Assembly: GCF_018294505.1 (NCBI RefSeq)
Contig: NC_057808.1
Span: forward strand, 360,598,871-360,662,870
From: Triticum aestivum
Lineage: Eukaryota; Streptophyta; Magnoliopsida; Poales; Poaceae
DNA: 64,000 nucleotides
Direction: 5' to 3'
This document shows, one piece after another, positions 36,001 to 46,234 of this stretch (the first letter of the stretch is position 1; each line of letters opens with the position of its first letter). Both the position numbers and the translations under genes were made by a program. The notes under the pieces were generated by a model. It had not been told where the DNA came from. It worked only from the letters and a program-made list of their open reading frames with translations, and searched no databases.

Positions 36001-37010
36001 ATCCCGAGCTACTGAATTATTGAGCTACAATATAAGCCCTTTATGTGATGTCGCTCAGACGTCCGACTGTGGCACGCATTGCCTTTATTTTCTGTTATAA
36101 GCCCTTTATGTGGTGTCGCCCCGACGCCCGACTGCGGCATTATTATTCTTGCAGTTTTCTCTCGAGGAGTCATTCAGACCCTCGTTTGGCATCAGTATTA
36201 TTATTCTTGCAGTTTCCTCTCGAGGAGTCATTCGGACCCTCGTTTGGCACCAGTATTATTATTCTTGCAGTTTCCTCTCGAGGAGTCATTCAGACCCTCG
36301 TTTGGCACAAGTATTATTATTCTTGCAGTTTCCTCTCGAGGAGTCATTCGGACCCTCGTTTGGCACCAGTATTACTATTCTTGCAGTTTCCTCTCGAGGA
36401 GTCATTCAGACCCTCGTTTGGCACCCAGTATTTATTATCTCTATGCCTGAACGCACTGGTTAATCTGTACATATGCTCCATGTTTACATTTGTTATATCT
36501 TATGTCCGAACTGTCTTGCGAGTACTTTCATAGTACTCACCTAGCTTGTTGTTTTGGCCAGATGTTGACGAAGGCGATCTCTTGGATGAAGAGTTTGATA
36601 GTGCGTCCGACGCCTAGAGGAGTCCCAGTCAGTCCTGTGCGATCCCGGATATTGGTCACTTGTATTATATACGCTTCCGCCACCCGCAACAAGTCTCCTC
36701 GAGCCTCACTCCGACGCTCGAAGAGCTGTAGTCTTCATGAGTCATATCACTCGCTTCGCGGTGATATTTCCGCCTCCGTTATTATCGTGAGTTAGTAGTT
36801 ATGCCACCCTATCCGCCGTCTTGTTTTATCGGCGTGCATGTAATAAATTGTTGGGCAGTCTCCGCTCAACCTTGTATTATATTTCAGTACTCCTGGTATT
36901 TTTCTTCTGTGACCAAGATATTGTCTACCAGTGAGAAGGAATTCTTCCTTACTGGTCCGTAAAAGGGATTGGTCTCTCAATAATTATTTTATTGAAAAAC
37001 GGTCGTGACA
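33008..37010 (+). repeat. 5' LTR of the inner Gypsy element
   Basis: The 4003-bp LTR has a TATA box CTATAAATAGAGG near 34306-34318, so U3 is about 1.3 kb and R/U5 about 2.7 kb. It includes a minisatellite of five 58-bp units (36137-36426) and a CpG-rich stretch (33850-34700). Several open frames in both strands of this LTR (for example 33721-34242 and 36045-36533) are repeated in the other LTR and are not considered genes. Confidence 0.93.
36137..36426. repeat. 58-bp minisatellite, five copies (5' LTR)
   Basis: Units start GTATTATTATTCTTGCAG (first copy GCATTATT) at 36137, 36195, 36253, 36311 and 36369, each containing CTCTCGAGGAG and ending TTGGCACCA or a variant. Copies alternate between CATTCAGACC and CATTCGGACC. 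Confidence 0.95.
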
Positions 37011-37014
37011 AGCT

Positions 37015-37030
37015 TGGTATCAGAGCCAGG
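37015..37030 (+). promoter_or_regulatory. Primer-binding site of the inner Gypsy element
   Basis: TGGTATCAGAGCCAGG directly follows the 5' LTR (AGCT spacer) and matches the usual initiator-Met tRNA primer site of plant LTR retrotransposons. Confidence 0.85.
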
Positions 37031-37177
37031 CTGACTGTAGGAAGCCACTAGGTGCGATCGCTAATCGGTTATTAGCGTCTTTTGTGCTTTTTCAGCATTT
37101 TGCAAATTGTAGCTATTTTCTGTTGGTCATCATAAATTTATGACATGACTACTCAGAATTTTTGCCTACTTTTGTAG

Positions 37178-37984
37178 ATGGCTGGCAATAGCTGTGAGAA
37201 TCGAGTGTTCACGAACGTGCCCGAGGGGTTTGTCAAGCTCCTCGTCTCCATCACCAAGCTCGCGATCGAGCCAGCAGCTCGCCCGGAGTTCACGCTCTAT
37301 CAGCACAAGCTCAGCGACGACGTGTCTATGCACCAAGCTGTGGTGCAATTCAAGGGAGGACGTTATGCAGCTCGCCACTTCCGTTGTGTGGGAAGGGCCA
37401 TGCCTACGGAGAGGCATGCCATGCAGATGGCTGCCCGTGAGGCGATAGCTCGTCTTCGGGACATCCTTCCTATGATGAAGACTCGTCGCTACCGCTACCT
37501 CCCATGCCATGTGCCATACACCAGTCACTATGCATTCGCCTGCCATCGGGGAGAGCGAGATGAAGCCATCGAGATGGTTGTGGAGTATCTCAAGGCTCTG
37601 GAGGAGTCTTTCGACAACCTCGTAGACGATCTTGTGGCTGCCCGCATGGACTTAGTCCAGGGCGGTCCTGCCAGCAGGAAGGAGCTACTCCACACGGCAC
37701 CGCCTCTGACATTTGTCTCGTCTTCAGCCTCTTATGCACCAGCCGTTTTGGCCACTGCACGCCGTCTGCCTACCACTGAGGAGTTCGACCGAGTCATCGC
37801 TCCTACTCCAGTCAGAGCTGCACCGCCTGCCGCACCCGCTCTACCACCTGTCGCGCCCGCGCCATCACCACAGCGCAGCGTTACGCGCCAGGAGCCAGCT
37901 AGAGAGGAGGTGGAGGTTGATTCTCCTGGACCGCTGAGTCTTGCCCTCGGCAAGGGAAAGGACATCGTCACCATCTCCGACTGA
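37178..37984 (+). CDS. Accessory frame upstream of gag in the inner Gypsy element
   Basis: An intact 268-codon frame starts at the ATG after TTTTGTAG and stops at TGA 37982-37984, ahead of the gag frame. Residues 1-95 form a compact region: a helix (GFVKLLVSITKLAIEPAA), strands (FTLYQHKLS, MHQAVVQFKGG, RHFRCVGRAM), then a helix (ERHAMQMAAREAIARLRDIL). This order is reminiscent of a double-stranded-RNA-binding fold, but the match is weak and judged by eye. A second region (RYRYLPCHVPYTSHYAFAC, EMVVEYLKALEESFDNLVDD) follows, then a Pro/Ala-rich tail. It is not gag, protease or any standard pol domain. Its lack of lesions in a non-autonomous element suggests recent function or youth. The role is unknown. 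Confidence 0.65.
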   Translation: MAGNSCENRVFTNVPEGFVKLLVSITKLAIEPAARPEFTLYQHKLSDDVSMHQAVVQFKGGRYAARHFRCVGRAMPTERHAMQMAAREAIARLRDILPMMKTRRYRYLPCHVPYTSHYAFACHRGERDEAIEMVVEYLKALEESFDNLVDDLVAARMDLVQGGPASRKELLHTAPPLTFVSSSASYAPAVLATARRLPTTEEFDRVIAPTPVRAAPPAAPALPPVAPAPSPQRSVTRQEPAREEVEVDSPGPLSLALGKGKDIVTISD

Positions 37985-38308
37985 GAGCGCCGAGTAGCCG
38001 CGCGTTATGTCTGCTTGTATGATGTGTTTTCTCTGTACGCTAGTTTGTATTGGTGTGTTTGCTGCCTTCCGGAGGAGTACGCTAGTCTAAATAACATGTC
38101 AGGAATGTGTACGCACATCCTGAGTGCTGTATCTTGTGTTTGTTTTTCGCGTGTAAGATTTGTGTTAAGCAGTCTTTTCTCCATGCAAAACCGCTTATGT
38201 TTTCCTTGAAAACCTTGAGGTCTTTTAAATTGTTGCCTTTGCAAAGTTTTCCTTGTGCTACACTGTTTTTCTCATGGGTTTTGCAAAATAATACCCCAGA
38301 CTGGAAAA

Positions 38309-40612
38309 ATGTCTCGTCCGTGGACTCGCTCCATGCCCAATCAGCCAGAAGAGGTTTATGGGACACAGACTAGCAACAATTTCACTCAGGGTCAGTCCAG
38401 TCAACAAGATAGTGAAGCAGCCCTGTCTCAAGTATGCCGTCTCTACGAGCAAAGCCAGAAACAGCACCAAGAGATGATGAATCATGTCATCAATATGGGA
38501 AACCACCGTGAGCCCTATCAACCACATTCCAAGTTATCCGAGTTACAGAAGACCCGCCCCTCAACGTTGGCTCACACCGATAGGCCGCTAGAAGCCGATG
38601 ATTGGCTCCGTGACATTGAAAGGAAACTGATTATTGCTCAGTGTTCAGATCATGAGAAGGTGCTTTATGCACCACACTACCTTACTGGAGCAGCTGCAGC
38701 ATGGTGGGAAAACTTCCTACACATGCATCCCAGTGAACACAACATCACCTGGGAAGAGTTCAAGGAAGGCTTCCGTGGGGCACACATCCCCAGGAGCATC
38801 ATAAAAATCAAGAAGAGAGAGTTTGATGACCTGAAGCAGAGAGGCATGTCAGTGACAGAATACAATGGTCAGTTTACCCAGCTATCTCGTTATGCCTACG
38901 ACGAGCACATGACAGAAAACAAGAAGATGGAAAAATTCCTGGACGGCCTGGCACCAGCACTAAGATGCCAACTGATTGTACACACCTTTCCGGACTTTAA
39001 AACTCTGGTGGACAAGGCCATTACCTTGGAGAATGAGCGCAGTAGTCTGGAAGATATCCGTAAGCGAAAGAGGGACAAGACGACTCTTGCTCGCAACAAC
39101 CGAAGCAAGACTGAGGTTCCAAGGACAGAAGCAAGGAGATCCACGACTACCGATCCAAGGCCCGTCAGACAGTTTCATGCCAGGGACAAAGAGTTCACGT
39201 ACCGTCCAGGGGTCACATGCTATGCTTGTGGGGAAGAAGGGCACTATGCTAAACAATGCCCAAAGCCGAGGAACGCGGCCCCCAAGCCAAACAATGGTGG
39301 AAACAATCCAGCCCCCAAGCGCAACAATTTCAATCCCAACAACAACCACAAGAAGGGTCACCTGAACCATGTGACCAGGGAAGAGGCGCAGAATGCCCCA
39401 GACATCGTGCTCGGTACGTTCCCTGTCAACACAGTACCTGCCACGGTTTTGTTTGATTCTGGAGCTTCCCATTCGTTCGTTTCGAAGAGTTTTTTTTTAC
39501 AACATGATTTTCCGATACTTCCCTTGGAAAAATCTATGATCATCAAGTCCCCCGGAAATAAGCAAATCGCTCAGGGTTACTGCCAAGGAGTGGTCATTGA
39601 GTTCGAAGGACTACAATTCCAAGCAAATTTCATCGTGTTGGAGAGTAAAGGACTGGATGTCATTTTAGGAATGGACTGGTTGACCACCAACAAAGGATTC
39701 ATTGACTGTTTCAATCGGACCGTGATTCTCACCCACCATCATGGCAAGACAATAAAGGTTACAGCTCAAGAAAGACCACGGTCACAGCAACCAAAACTGA
39801 ACAAAGTGGACATTTCTGAACTGAGAAAAGTTCCAGTGGTATGCGAGTTTCCTGATGTGTTCCCTGAAGAACTGCCAGGCATGCCACCAGACCGAGAGAT
39901 AGAGTTCAGCATCGAACTAGCACCTGGCACCGCTCCCATCTATAAGAAGCCTTATAGAATGGCACCCTTTGAAGCATTATACGGACGGAGGTGTCGTACC
40001 CCACTGAATTGGTCAGAAACAGGTGACAGCCGTATCTTCGGCCCAAACATGCTTAAAGAGGCCGAGGAGAAAGTTAAACAGATCAGGGACAGACTCAAGA
40101 CAGCACAGAGCCGACAAAAGAGCTACTATGATCAGAAGCATCGTGAGGTCAGCTTTGAACCCGGTGATTCCGTATACCTCCGAGTATCTCCTATGAGGGG
40201 TCTGCAACGGTTCAAAATTAAAGGGAAGCTAGCCCCAAGATTTATTGGACCATTTTGTATAAAGGCACGAAGAGGCACCGTAGCCTACCAACTAGACTTA
40301 CCCAAGGAGCTGTCGGAAGTCCATGACGTGTTTCACGTCTCTCAACTGAGAAAATGTGTAAGTAACCCAGAGAAGCAGGTATCCCATGAGAGCATTGATG
40401 TGCAACCAGACCTCACCTACAGAGAGAGGCCAGTAAAGATTTTAGAAGAGTCTGAACGGAGGACCCATCAGAAAACGACAAAGTTTTTCAGAGTTAAGTG
40501 GAGCAACCACACTGAGGATGAAGCCACATGGGAAAGGGAAGATTTTCTTCAGGCAGAATATCCATATCTATTTGAGGATCAGCAGAAATCTCGAGGACGA
40601 GATTTTTCCTAA
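38309..40612 (+). CDS. Fused Gag-protease-integrase tail-chromodomain-like polyprotein
   Basis: The frame from ATG 38309 runs 767 codons without a stop. In order it has a coiled region, the gag capsid core (ADDWLRDIERKL, GAAAAWWENFLHM, about residues 90-190), a zinc knuckle CYACGEEGHYAKQC (about 307-320), and a retropepsin with VLFDSGASHSFVS and ILGMDWL. The first RT residues follow (EFSIELAPGTAPIYKKPYRM). At ATGGCACCC (39959-39967) the frame jumps to the integrase end (FEALYGRRCRTPLNW), then the GPF module (APRFIGPFCIK) and a chromodomain-like end (FRVKWSNHTEDEATWERED). RT, RNase H and the integrase core, usually about 900 residues, are missing with the frame kept. It could still supply Gag and protease; movement would need enzymes from a relative. 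Confidence 0.88.
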   Translation: MSRPWTRSMPNQPEEVYGTQTSNNFTQGQSSQQDSEAALSQVCRLYEQSQKQHQEMMNHVINMGNHREPYQPHSKLSELQKTRPSTLAHTDRPLEADDWLRDIERKLIIAQCSDHEKVLYAPHYLTGAAAAWWENFLHMHPSEHNITWEEFKEGFRGAHIPRSIIKIKKREFDDLKQRGMSVTEYNGQFTQLSRYAYDEHMTENKKMEKFLDGLAPALRCQLIVHTFPDFKTLVDKAITLENERSSLEDIRKRKRDKTTLARNNRSKTEVPRTEARRSTTTDPRPVRQFHARDKEFTYRPGVTCYACGEEGHYAKQCPKPRNAAPKPNNGGNNPAPKRNNFNPNNNHKKGHLNHVTREEAQNAPDIVLGTFPVNTVPATVLFDSGASHSFVSKSFFLQHDFPILPLEKSMIIKSPGNKQIAQGYCQGVVIEFEGLQFQANFIVLESKGLDVILGMDWLTTNKGFIDCFNRTVILTHHHGKTIKVTAQERPRSQQPKLNKVDISELRKVPVVCEFPDVFPEELPGMPPDREIEFSIELAPGTAPIYKKPYRMAPFEALYGRRCRTPLNWSETGDSRIFGPNMLKEAEEKVKQIRDRLKTAQSRQKSYYDQKHREVSFEPGDSVYLRVSPMRGLQRFKIKGKLAPRFIGPFCIKARRGTVAYQLDLPKELSEVHDVFHVSQLRKCVSNPEKQVSHESIDVQPDLTYRERPVKILEESERRTHQKTTKFFRVKWSNHTEDEATWEREDFLQAEYPYLFEDQQKSRGRDFS

Positions 40613-40624
40613 GGGGGTAGGTGT
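40613..40624 (+). promoter_or_regulatory. Polypurine tract of the inner Gypsy element
   Basis: AAGGGGGTAGGTGT, overlapping the stop codon of the fused frame, directly precedes the 3' LTR at 40625 and is the expected plus-strand priming site. Confidence 0.7.
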
Positions 40625-43600
40625 TGTGACACCCAAATTTTTTTTCGATTTTTCAAAAGATTTTATTTGACTTGAGGGAGGTGAATTAATTTTTTTTTCA
40701 AAAGGACCCTCCCTTTCAAATATTTTTCTCATGACAAGAGTTTTATTTGGATTCACCCAAGACTTGCTTTTGGTCTTAGAGGTCCTTGCCTTTTTATTTG
40801 AACTCAAGACAAAATACTTTTCACTTGAGAAAAATGCCTTTTGAAAATCTCTTTGAAAATGCACTATGGCTTTTGGATAAATCCTTTGCCACCTTCAACG
40901 TTTCTCTCTTGCCATGGCCTTAGTGCAAATCCACTCTCCTAAACCTTCCCTCACCTTTGGATCATGATTTGCATCAAATCCAGCAAGTTGAACCTCCCCA
41001 TATGATTATTTTTCCATTTAAATCATATTCAAACAAATTTCTGTCTTCTATTCTAGCCATTGGTGATTTACAAAGGAACTCCACTTTCTGCTTTGATTTT
41101 TGCCCCCAAACCTTTTTCCCTTCCTAGTCCCTTGAACCCTCAACCAAGATCCATGAAGGTCCACTGGTCTTCAGTTCAAAATTTTCAAACTACACTTGCT
41201 GCAAGTTTGGACCAGATTTGTCAAATTTGGTGAAATTCATTCAAATCCTTCTCCAAAAATTCTGAGAAAAATCAGGCAGCCTCTGGGTGCATTGAGTGGT
41301 CACCTCACCAAGTCCCAGCCCCAGGAAATTTTTTCTCATTGCCAAATCATTCTGTCGAACACCTGCAGTGCATTGTCAAAATCAGGTTCAGTAAAGTTCA
41401 GAGAACATTTCAGTGCACTATCGTTTTCTTCAGAACCCGACGTCGATCTCGCCAGTGCCGCTGTGTCGCCGTGTTCCCTGTCCCCTCCCCCTTGTCCTCT
41501 GCACCGCACGAGTGTCTGGCACCTTGCGGACGTCGGCGACGAGCAGCAGAAGGTGCGCCGCCCCGTGACCAACCCCAGCGGCGGCTTTGCGGCTGCCAGA
41601 GAGAGGCGCGGCGCTGACGGCGCCACCCAGCGCCGCCCAAGCCACCGGAGCTCGCCGCGTGGCCTTCCACTCCCCAGAACGCGCTGCCACTCTCGTCGTG
41701 AACCGCTGGGTGCGGAGCGTGCTCTCTGCCACCGACGTGCCCGTGCGGCTACCCCATCGTGGACCGGCGCCGTTACGCCAAGACCAGCCGGGATTAGCGG
41801 GGGAACGACACCAGTAACTTCCACTAATGCTGCCTGGCCACTAAAACCTCCTGCCAATCCACTGCATCGCCGTAATTGCTCGCCGGAGATTCTCCGTTCA
41901 CGGCCACCCCGTCGATCCGCCTATAAATAGAGGCCCCGAGCTTCAACTCGAACCCACACCATCCCTGCACTCCACCTAGAGCACGCCTAGCCACTGGAAG
42001 AGCCCCGAGGAGGTCTCCTTCCTCGACTCCGGCCGCCACGACCCGCCACGGGATCCAGCTCGATTCGCCCCCGTGCGTGCACCTCCGCCTCCCATCTCTT
42101 GCCAGTAGCTTCACTATGCATCCCTCCTTCTGACCCGCGCTTCAATTCGAAGTTTGCAGCCCTCCACCGGAGTTCTCCACCATCACCCGAGCCGCCGTCC
42201 GCCGGAGAAAGTGTGGCCGTTGACGTGGTGCTCCCCGTTGGTCGAGTCCACCACCCACCGACGCGGAAGGACACGCTGAAGCTCTTGGTACCCTCCGATC
42301 TTCCTGACTCGCCGTGGTTCGACGCCGGCGTCCACCGCAGTCTTCGGGCACCGGCGAGCTTTTTGAACCTGACATGTGGACCCCCATGTCAGCCTCTGTT
42401 CTATTCTTCCTCGAACCATTTTCTGTTGGCGCCTTCGGGCAAAATACGCTTTCCCTCTTTAGCTAGCGCATTTCTTTCCGAAGCGTTTTCTGGTTTCTCA
42501 GTTTAAACCCTGGAACTTTTCTGTTTCATTACAGATGAGTCCCTGGACAGAAACCTTTATAACTTTTTAATTAAAAGGGATTTTTGAGTGATTCTTTTTC
42601 TGACAGTCTTAAAATTTTGTCTAGTTTTTTATGAGATTTATTTGGAAAAATGTTGGAGAAATTTTTATGCACGCGTTGGTTTTCACGTTAGTGCCCGTTT
42701 TCGTTATTGCCGTAGGTTCCGGAAGAGGTGACGGAGCCGCAAACTTCGCCGAGCTAGACTCCGACTTCTCCGAACCAGGCAAGCATGTTTGAACCTTTGA
42801 TATGATAGGTGTTTTGCATGTTTGCGTGAAAGTTTGTGCGTGGCATATGAGTATCGGTGAGTTCACCGTTGCTTGCGAGGCAACTACCCGCATGTTCCAA
42901 AGTTGCGATGATCTCTGGTGAGAGATGGCCTAATCATGTGGTGACATGAAGGGCAGCAAGGTGGTACTGTTGTAGCATACCAGCCTTGCGTCATCCGACA
43001 AATCCCGACGTTAACGTGGACGGAGCCACGTTATCGTTCTTTTCCCTTCCGTGCTACCACATGTTTCTTTTGCCAGGATGCGGTTTAGTAAGTTGGTAAC
43101 CTCTTTCCGTGTACACACCAAACAGAGGGGCCGAGATGATGGCACCTTGGCCCAGGATTAAAGCCAGTCATCCGGTCAGGGGGCATGGGTCTTTCTGGTT
43201 GGGACTGAGAGGGGGGGCACCCCCTTAGAGCGCGCGTATAGAAATTTGATCCCATGCTATGCGAAGTTGTAGCCTCCCCGTCTCAAGGTTTTTCTTGAAC
43301 GTAGCCGAGGGTGATCCCTGGCTTCGGAATATTGAATGGGTGTGTACTAGTTAGACGTGTTTCTTCCAAAACACCGTAAACAGAACTAGTCCCTGTGACT
43401 ACTGAAATCCGTTGGCTGTGGTTAAGTACAAACTCTGCAGAGTCAAATTCTTCCAAGTCATCGTATCCATGATCAAGTAGTGAAGTCAGTATATCCCTAT
43501 CTATCCGCGTGGAAAACTTGTCCCCCGGTGAACAAGCTCAAGTGGTGAACCCAATTTAATTATTATTACTGTGGATGGACTAACCTTATATTTGTCTCGT

Positions 43601-44686
43601 ACTTGTAATAATTTATAATCCCGAGCTACTGAATTATTGAGCTACAATATAAGCCCTTTATGTGATGTCGCTCAGACGTCCGACTGTGGCACGCATTGCC
43701 TTTATTTTCTGTTATAAGCCCTTTATGTGGTGTCGCCCCGACGCCCGACTGCGGCATTATTATTCTTGCAGTTTCCTCTCGAGGAGTCATTCAGACCCTC
43801 GTTTGGCACCAGTATTATTATTCTTGCAGTTTCCTCTCGAGGAGTCATTCAGACCCTCGTTTGGCATCAGTATTATTATTCTTGCAGTTTCCTCTTGAGG
43901 AGTCATTCGGACCCTCGTTTGGCACCAGTATTATTATTCTTGCAGTTTCCTCTCGAGGAGTCATTCAGACCCTCGTTTGGCACCAGTATTATTATTCTTG
44001 CAGTTTCCTCTCGAGGAGTCATTCGGACCCTCGTTTGGCACCAGTATTACTATTCTTGCAGTTTCCTCTCGAGGAGTCATTCAGACCCTCGTTTGGCACC
44101 CAGTATTTATTATCTCTATGCCTGAACGCACTGGTTAATCTGTACATATGCTCCATGTTTACATTTGTTATATCTTATGTCCGAACTGTCTTGCGAGTAC
44201 TTTCATAGTACTCACCTAGCTTGTTGTTTTGGCCAGATGTTGACGAAGGCGATCTCTTGGATGAAGAGTTTGATAGTGCGTCCGACGCCTAGAGGAGTCC
44301 CAGTCAGTCCTGTGCGATCCCGGATATTGGTCACTTGTATTATATACGCTTCCGCCACCCGCAATAAGTCTCCTCAAGCCTCACTCCGACGCTCGAAGAG
44401 CTGTAGTCTTCATGAGTCATATCACTCGCTTCGCGGTGATATTTCCGCCTCCGTTATTATCATGAGTTAGTAGTTATGCCACTCTATCCGCCGTCTTGTT
44501 TTATCGGCGTGCATGTAATAAATTGTTGGGCAGTCTCCGCTCAACCTTGTATTATATTTCAGTACTCCTGGTATTTTTCTTCTGTGACCAAGATATTGTC
44601 TACCAGTGAGAAGGAATTCTTCCTTACTGGTCCGTAAAAGGGATTGGTCTCTCAATAATTATTTTATTGAAAAACCGGTCGTGACA
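40625..44686 (+). repeat. 3' LTR of the inner Gypsy element
   Basis: The 4062-bp LTR is 59 bp longer than the 5' LTR, almost wholly because it has six instead of five copies of the 58-bp unit. The TATA box is repeated near 41921-41933. The rest is colinear with the 5' LTR. Confidence 0.93.
43754..44101. repeat. 58-bp minisatellite, six copies (3' LTR)
   Basis: This is the same unit as in the 5' LTR, starting at 43754 and every 58 bp after. One copy carries CTCTTGAGG in place of CTCTCGAGG. The copy number differs from the 5' LTR by one unit. Confidence 0.95.
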
Positions 44687-44691
44687 TAGGC

Positions 44692-45421
44692 AATCAATGT
44701 CGATTGTGGATTTGACTAACTGCAAACAACAAGAAGGCAAGTCTACAACCCATTGGGTACGCCGGGTCAAAGAGATAATACATTCATCTGATAAGATGGA
44801 TGCCGGCTCTGCGGTCTTGATGTTGGGGCAAAATTGTCGTTTTGCGCCTCTAAAGATGAAGCTTGGGCGGCTCAAGCGCGATTGCAACGATATGGGTACG
44901 CTGATGGCGGCTCTGGTCAAGTACGCCGACTCTGATAGTACCAAGGATCCCGCGTCTGATAAGGAAAAGACAGGGAAGGGAAGAAGAATGACAACGGCAA
45001 GGGCCCTCAGCATAACCCGGCGAACCAGGGAAGTAATAAACGTAAGGCTGATGGCAGTATGGAATTTGTGGCCAACACCAATGCGCAAGGTAACAACCAC
45101 CGACGTAAGGGGAGACCACCTCCCCGATCCGCCGGATCAGGCCCGACGCTTGAGCAATTGTTGAATGAGCCCTGTCCAAGGCACGGTTCTAGGGAGAAGC
45201 CAGGCACTCCTCTATGGAAAGATTGTGACATCATGAAAGCTTTCAAAAATTCCAACACTTTCAATGGCAACAATGGGCAGGGCGACGGCTTTCATGGCCC
45301 GGGCGGCGGTTCAAATTCCAATTTTCAGAATTTTCAAAGTAATCAAGGGGGTTTCAACCAGCAATCTGGCCAGGGTAATCAGCAGCAGCAGCAGGGAGGA
45401 TATCAGACCAATCCAAAGTAG
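44692..45421 (+). pseudogene. gag: gag of the outer Gypsy element, C-terminal part
   Basis: This resumes the outer gag after the inner insertion (SMSIVDLTNCKQQEGKS, THWVRRVKEIIHSS). A frameshift between about 44990 and 45060 moves the frame to MEFVANTNAQGNNHRRKGRP, followed by CPRHGSREKPGTPLWKDC, the zinc-knuckle-like motif of this lineage, and a Gly/Asn/Gln-rich tail ending at 45421. Several changed residues suggest ageing in addition to the split. Confidence 0.78.
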
Positions 45422-46232
45422 CTCAACAGTGGACAATATCATGTGTTTACTACCAGTTTGTGCAAGCGAGACCAGAAGCTTCATAAAAGGGCTGTGAACG
45501 CTGTTGAGCCGGCGGTTCCATGTTACTTGCGATGGTCTTAGCAACCTATTGTATGGAGTAGGGAGGATCACCCTCCCCGGGTTGATAATCCGGGTCACCT
45601 GGCTTTGGTGGTGGCTCCTCAGGTTGGAGGGTATAAATTCACTAAGGTGCTCATGGACGGGGGCAGCAGCATCAACATCCTCTATTATGAGACCTTTCGT
45701 CGTATGGGATTAACCGATAAAAACCTCAACCAGTCCAATACTGTTTTCCACGGCGTGGTGCCTGGTAAGTCGGCGTATCCAGTTGGTAAGATCGAGCTGG
45801 AGGTAGCCTTTGGAGATGAGTACAACTCCAGGGCGGAAAAACTGACTTTTGAGGTGGTCAAGATCCGAAGCCCGTACCATGCTCTATTTGGGCGGCCGGC
45901 TTACGCCAAGTTCATGGCACGGCCGTGTTATGTATACTTGCAGCTCAAGATGCCGGGTCATAATGGGACCATTACGATTCACGGCAGCCGAAAAGTAGCT
46001 TTGGAGTGCGAGGAAGGTGACGCTGCTTACGCTGAATCTGTTTGTGCGACAGAGGAGTTGAAGTTTTATAAGGATAATGTTGACCCAGCAGATATGACGT
46101 CTCTGAAAAAGCCAACCACGGAGCATGAGCCGGTAATGAAATTTAAGTCGGCCGATGAGACTAAGCTTGTTGACTTTGTTCCAGGTGACTCATCTAAGCA
46201 GTTCAGCATCAGCGCCAATCTGGATCCTAAAT
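45422..46232 (+). pseudogene. Protease of the outer Gypsy element
   Basis: The frame runs from QYHVFTTSLCKRDQKLHKRA through a TAG at about 45538-45540 into the retropepsin domain. Its active-site segment is FTKVLMDGGSSINILY near 45640-45690, and the C-terminal part includes SPYHALFGRPAYAKF. A second TAG at 46232-46234 separates it from RT. The catalytic Asp is kept here, unlike in the Fatima-like element. Confidence 0.82.
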
Positions 46233-46234
46233 AG

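Larger units (their letters stand above)
33008..44686 (+). mobile_element. Inner non-autonomous Gypsy element with ~4-kb LTRs and a chromodomain-like tail
   Basis: LTRs 33008-37010 (4003 bp) and 40625-44686 (4062 bp) start TGTGACACCC and end GTCGTGACA. The flanks TAGGT (33003-33007) and TAGGC (44687-44691) are a 5-bp duplication with one change, inside the gag of the outer element. The internal region is only 3.6 kb: a Met-tRNA-type primer site, an accessory frame (37178-37984), and a fused gag-protease-integrase-tail frame (38309-40612). RT, RNase H and the integrase core are absent. The LTRs differ by roughly 2% over the first 1.3 kb by eye. The tail marks it as derived from a chromovirus-type Gypsy element. 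Confidence 0.92.

Noticed and set aside
36137..36426. CRISPR-like regular repeat
   Set aside because: The 58-bp units are contiguous with no unique spacers and lie in a plant LTR.
36045..36533. Repetitive frames of 117-170 codons in all three plus frames
   Set aside because: They come from the 58-bp minisatellite. All three frames stay open because the unit lacks stops, so they are not evidence of a protein.
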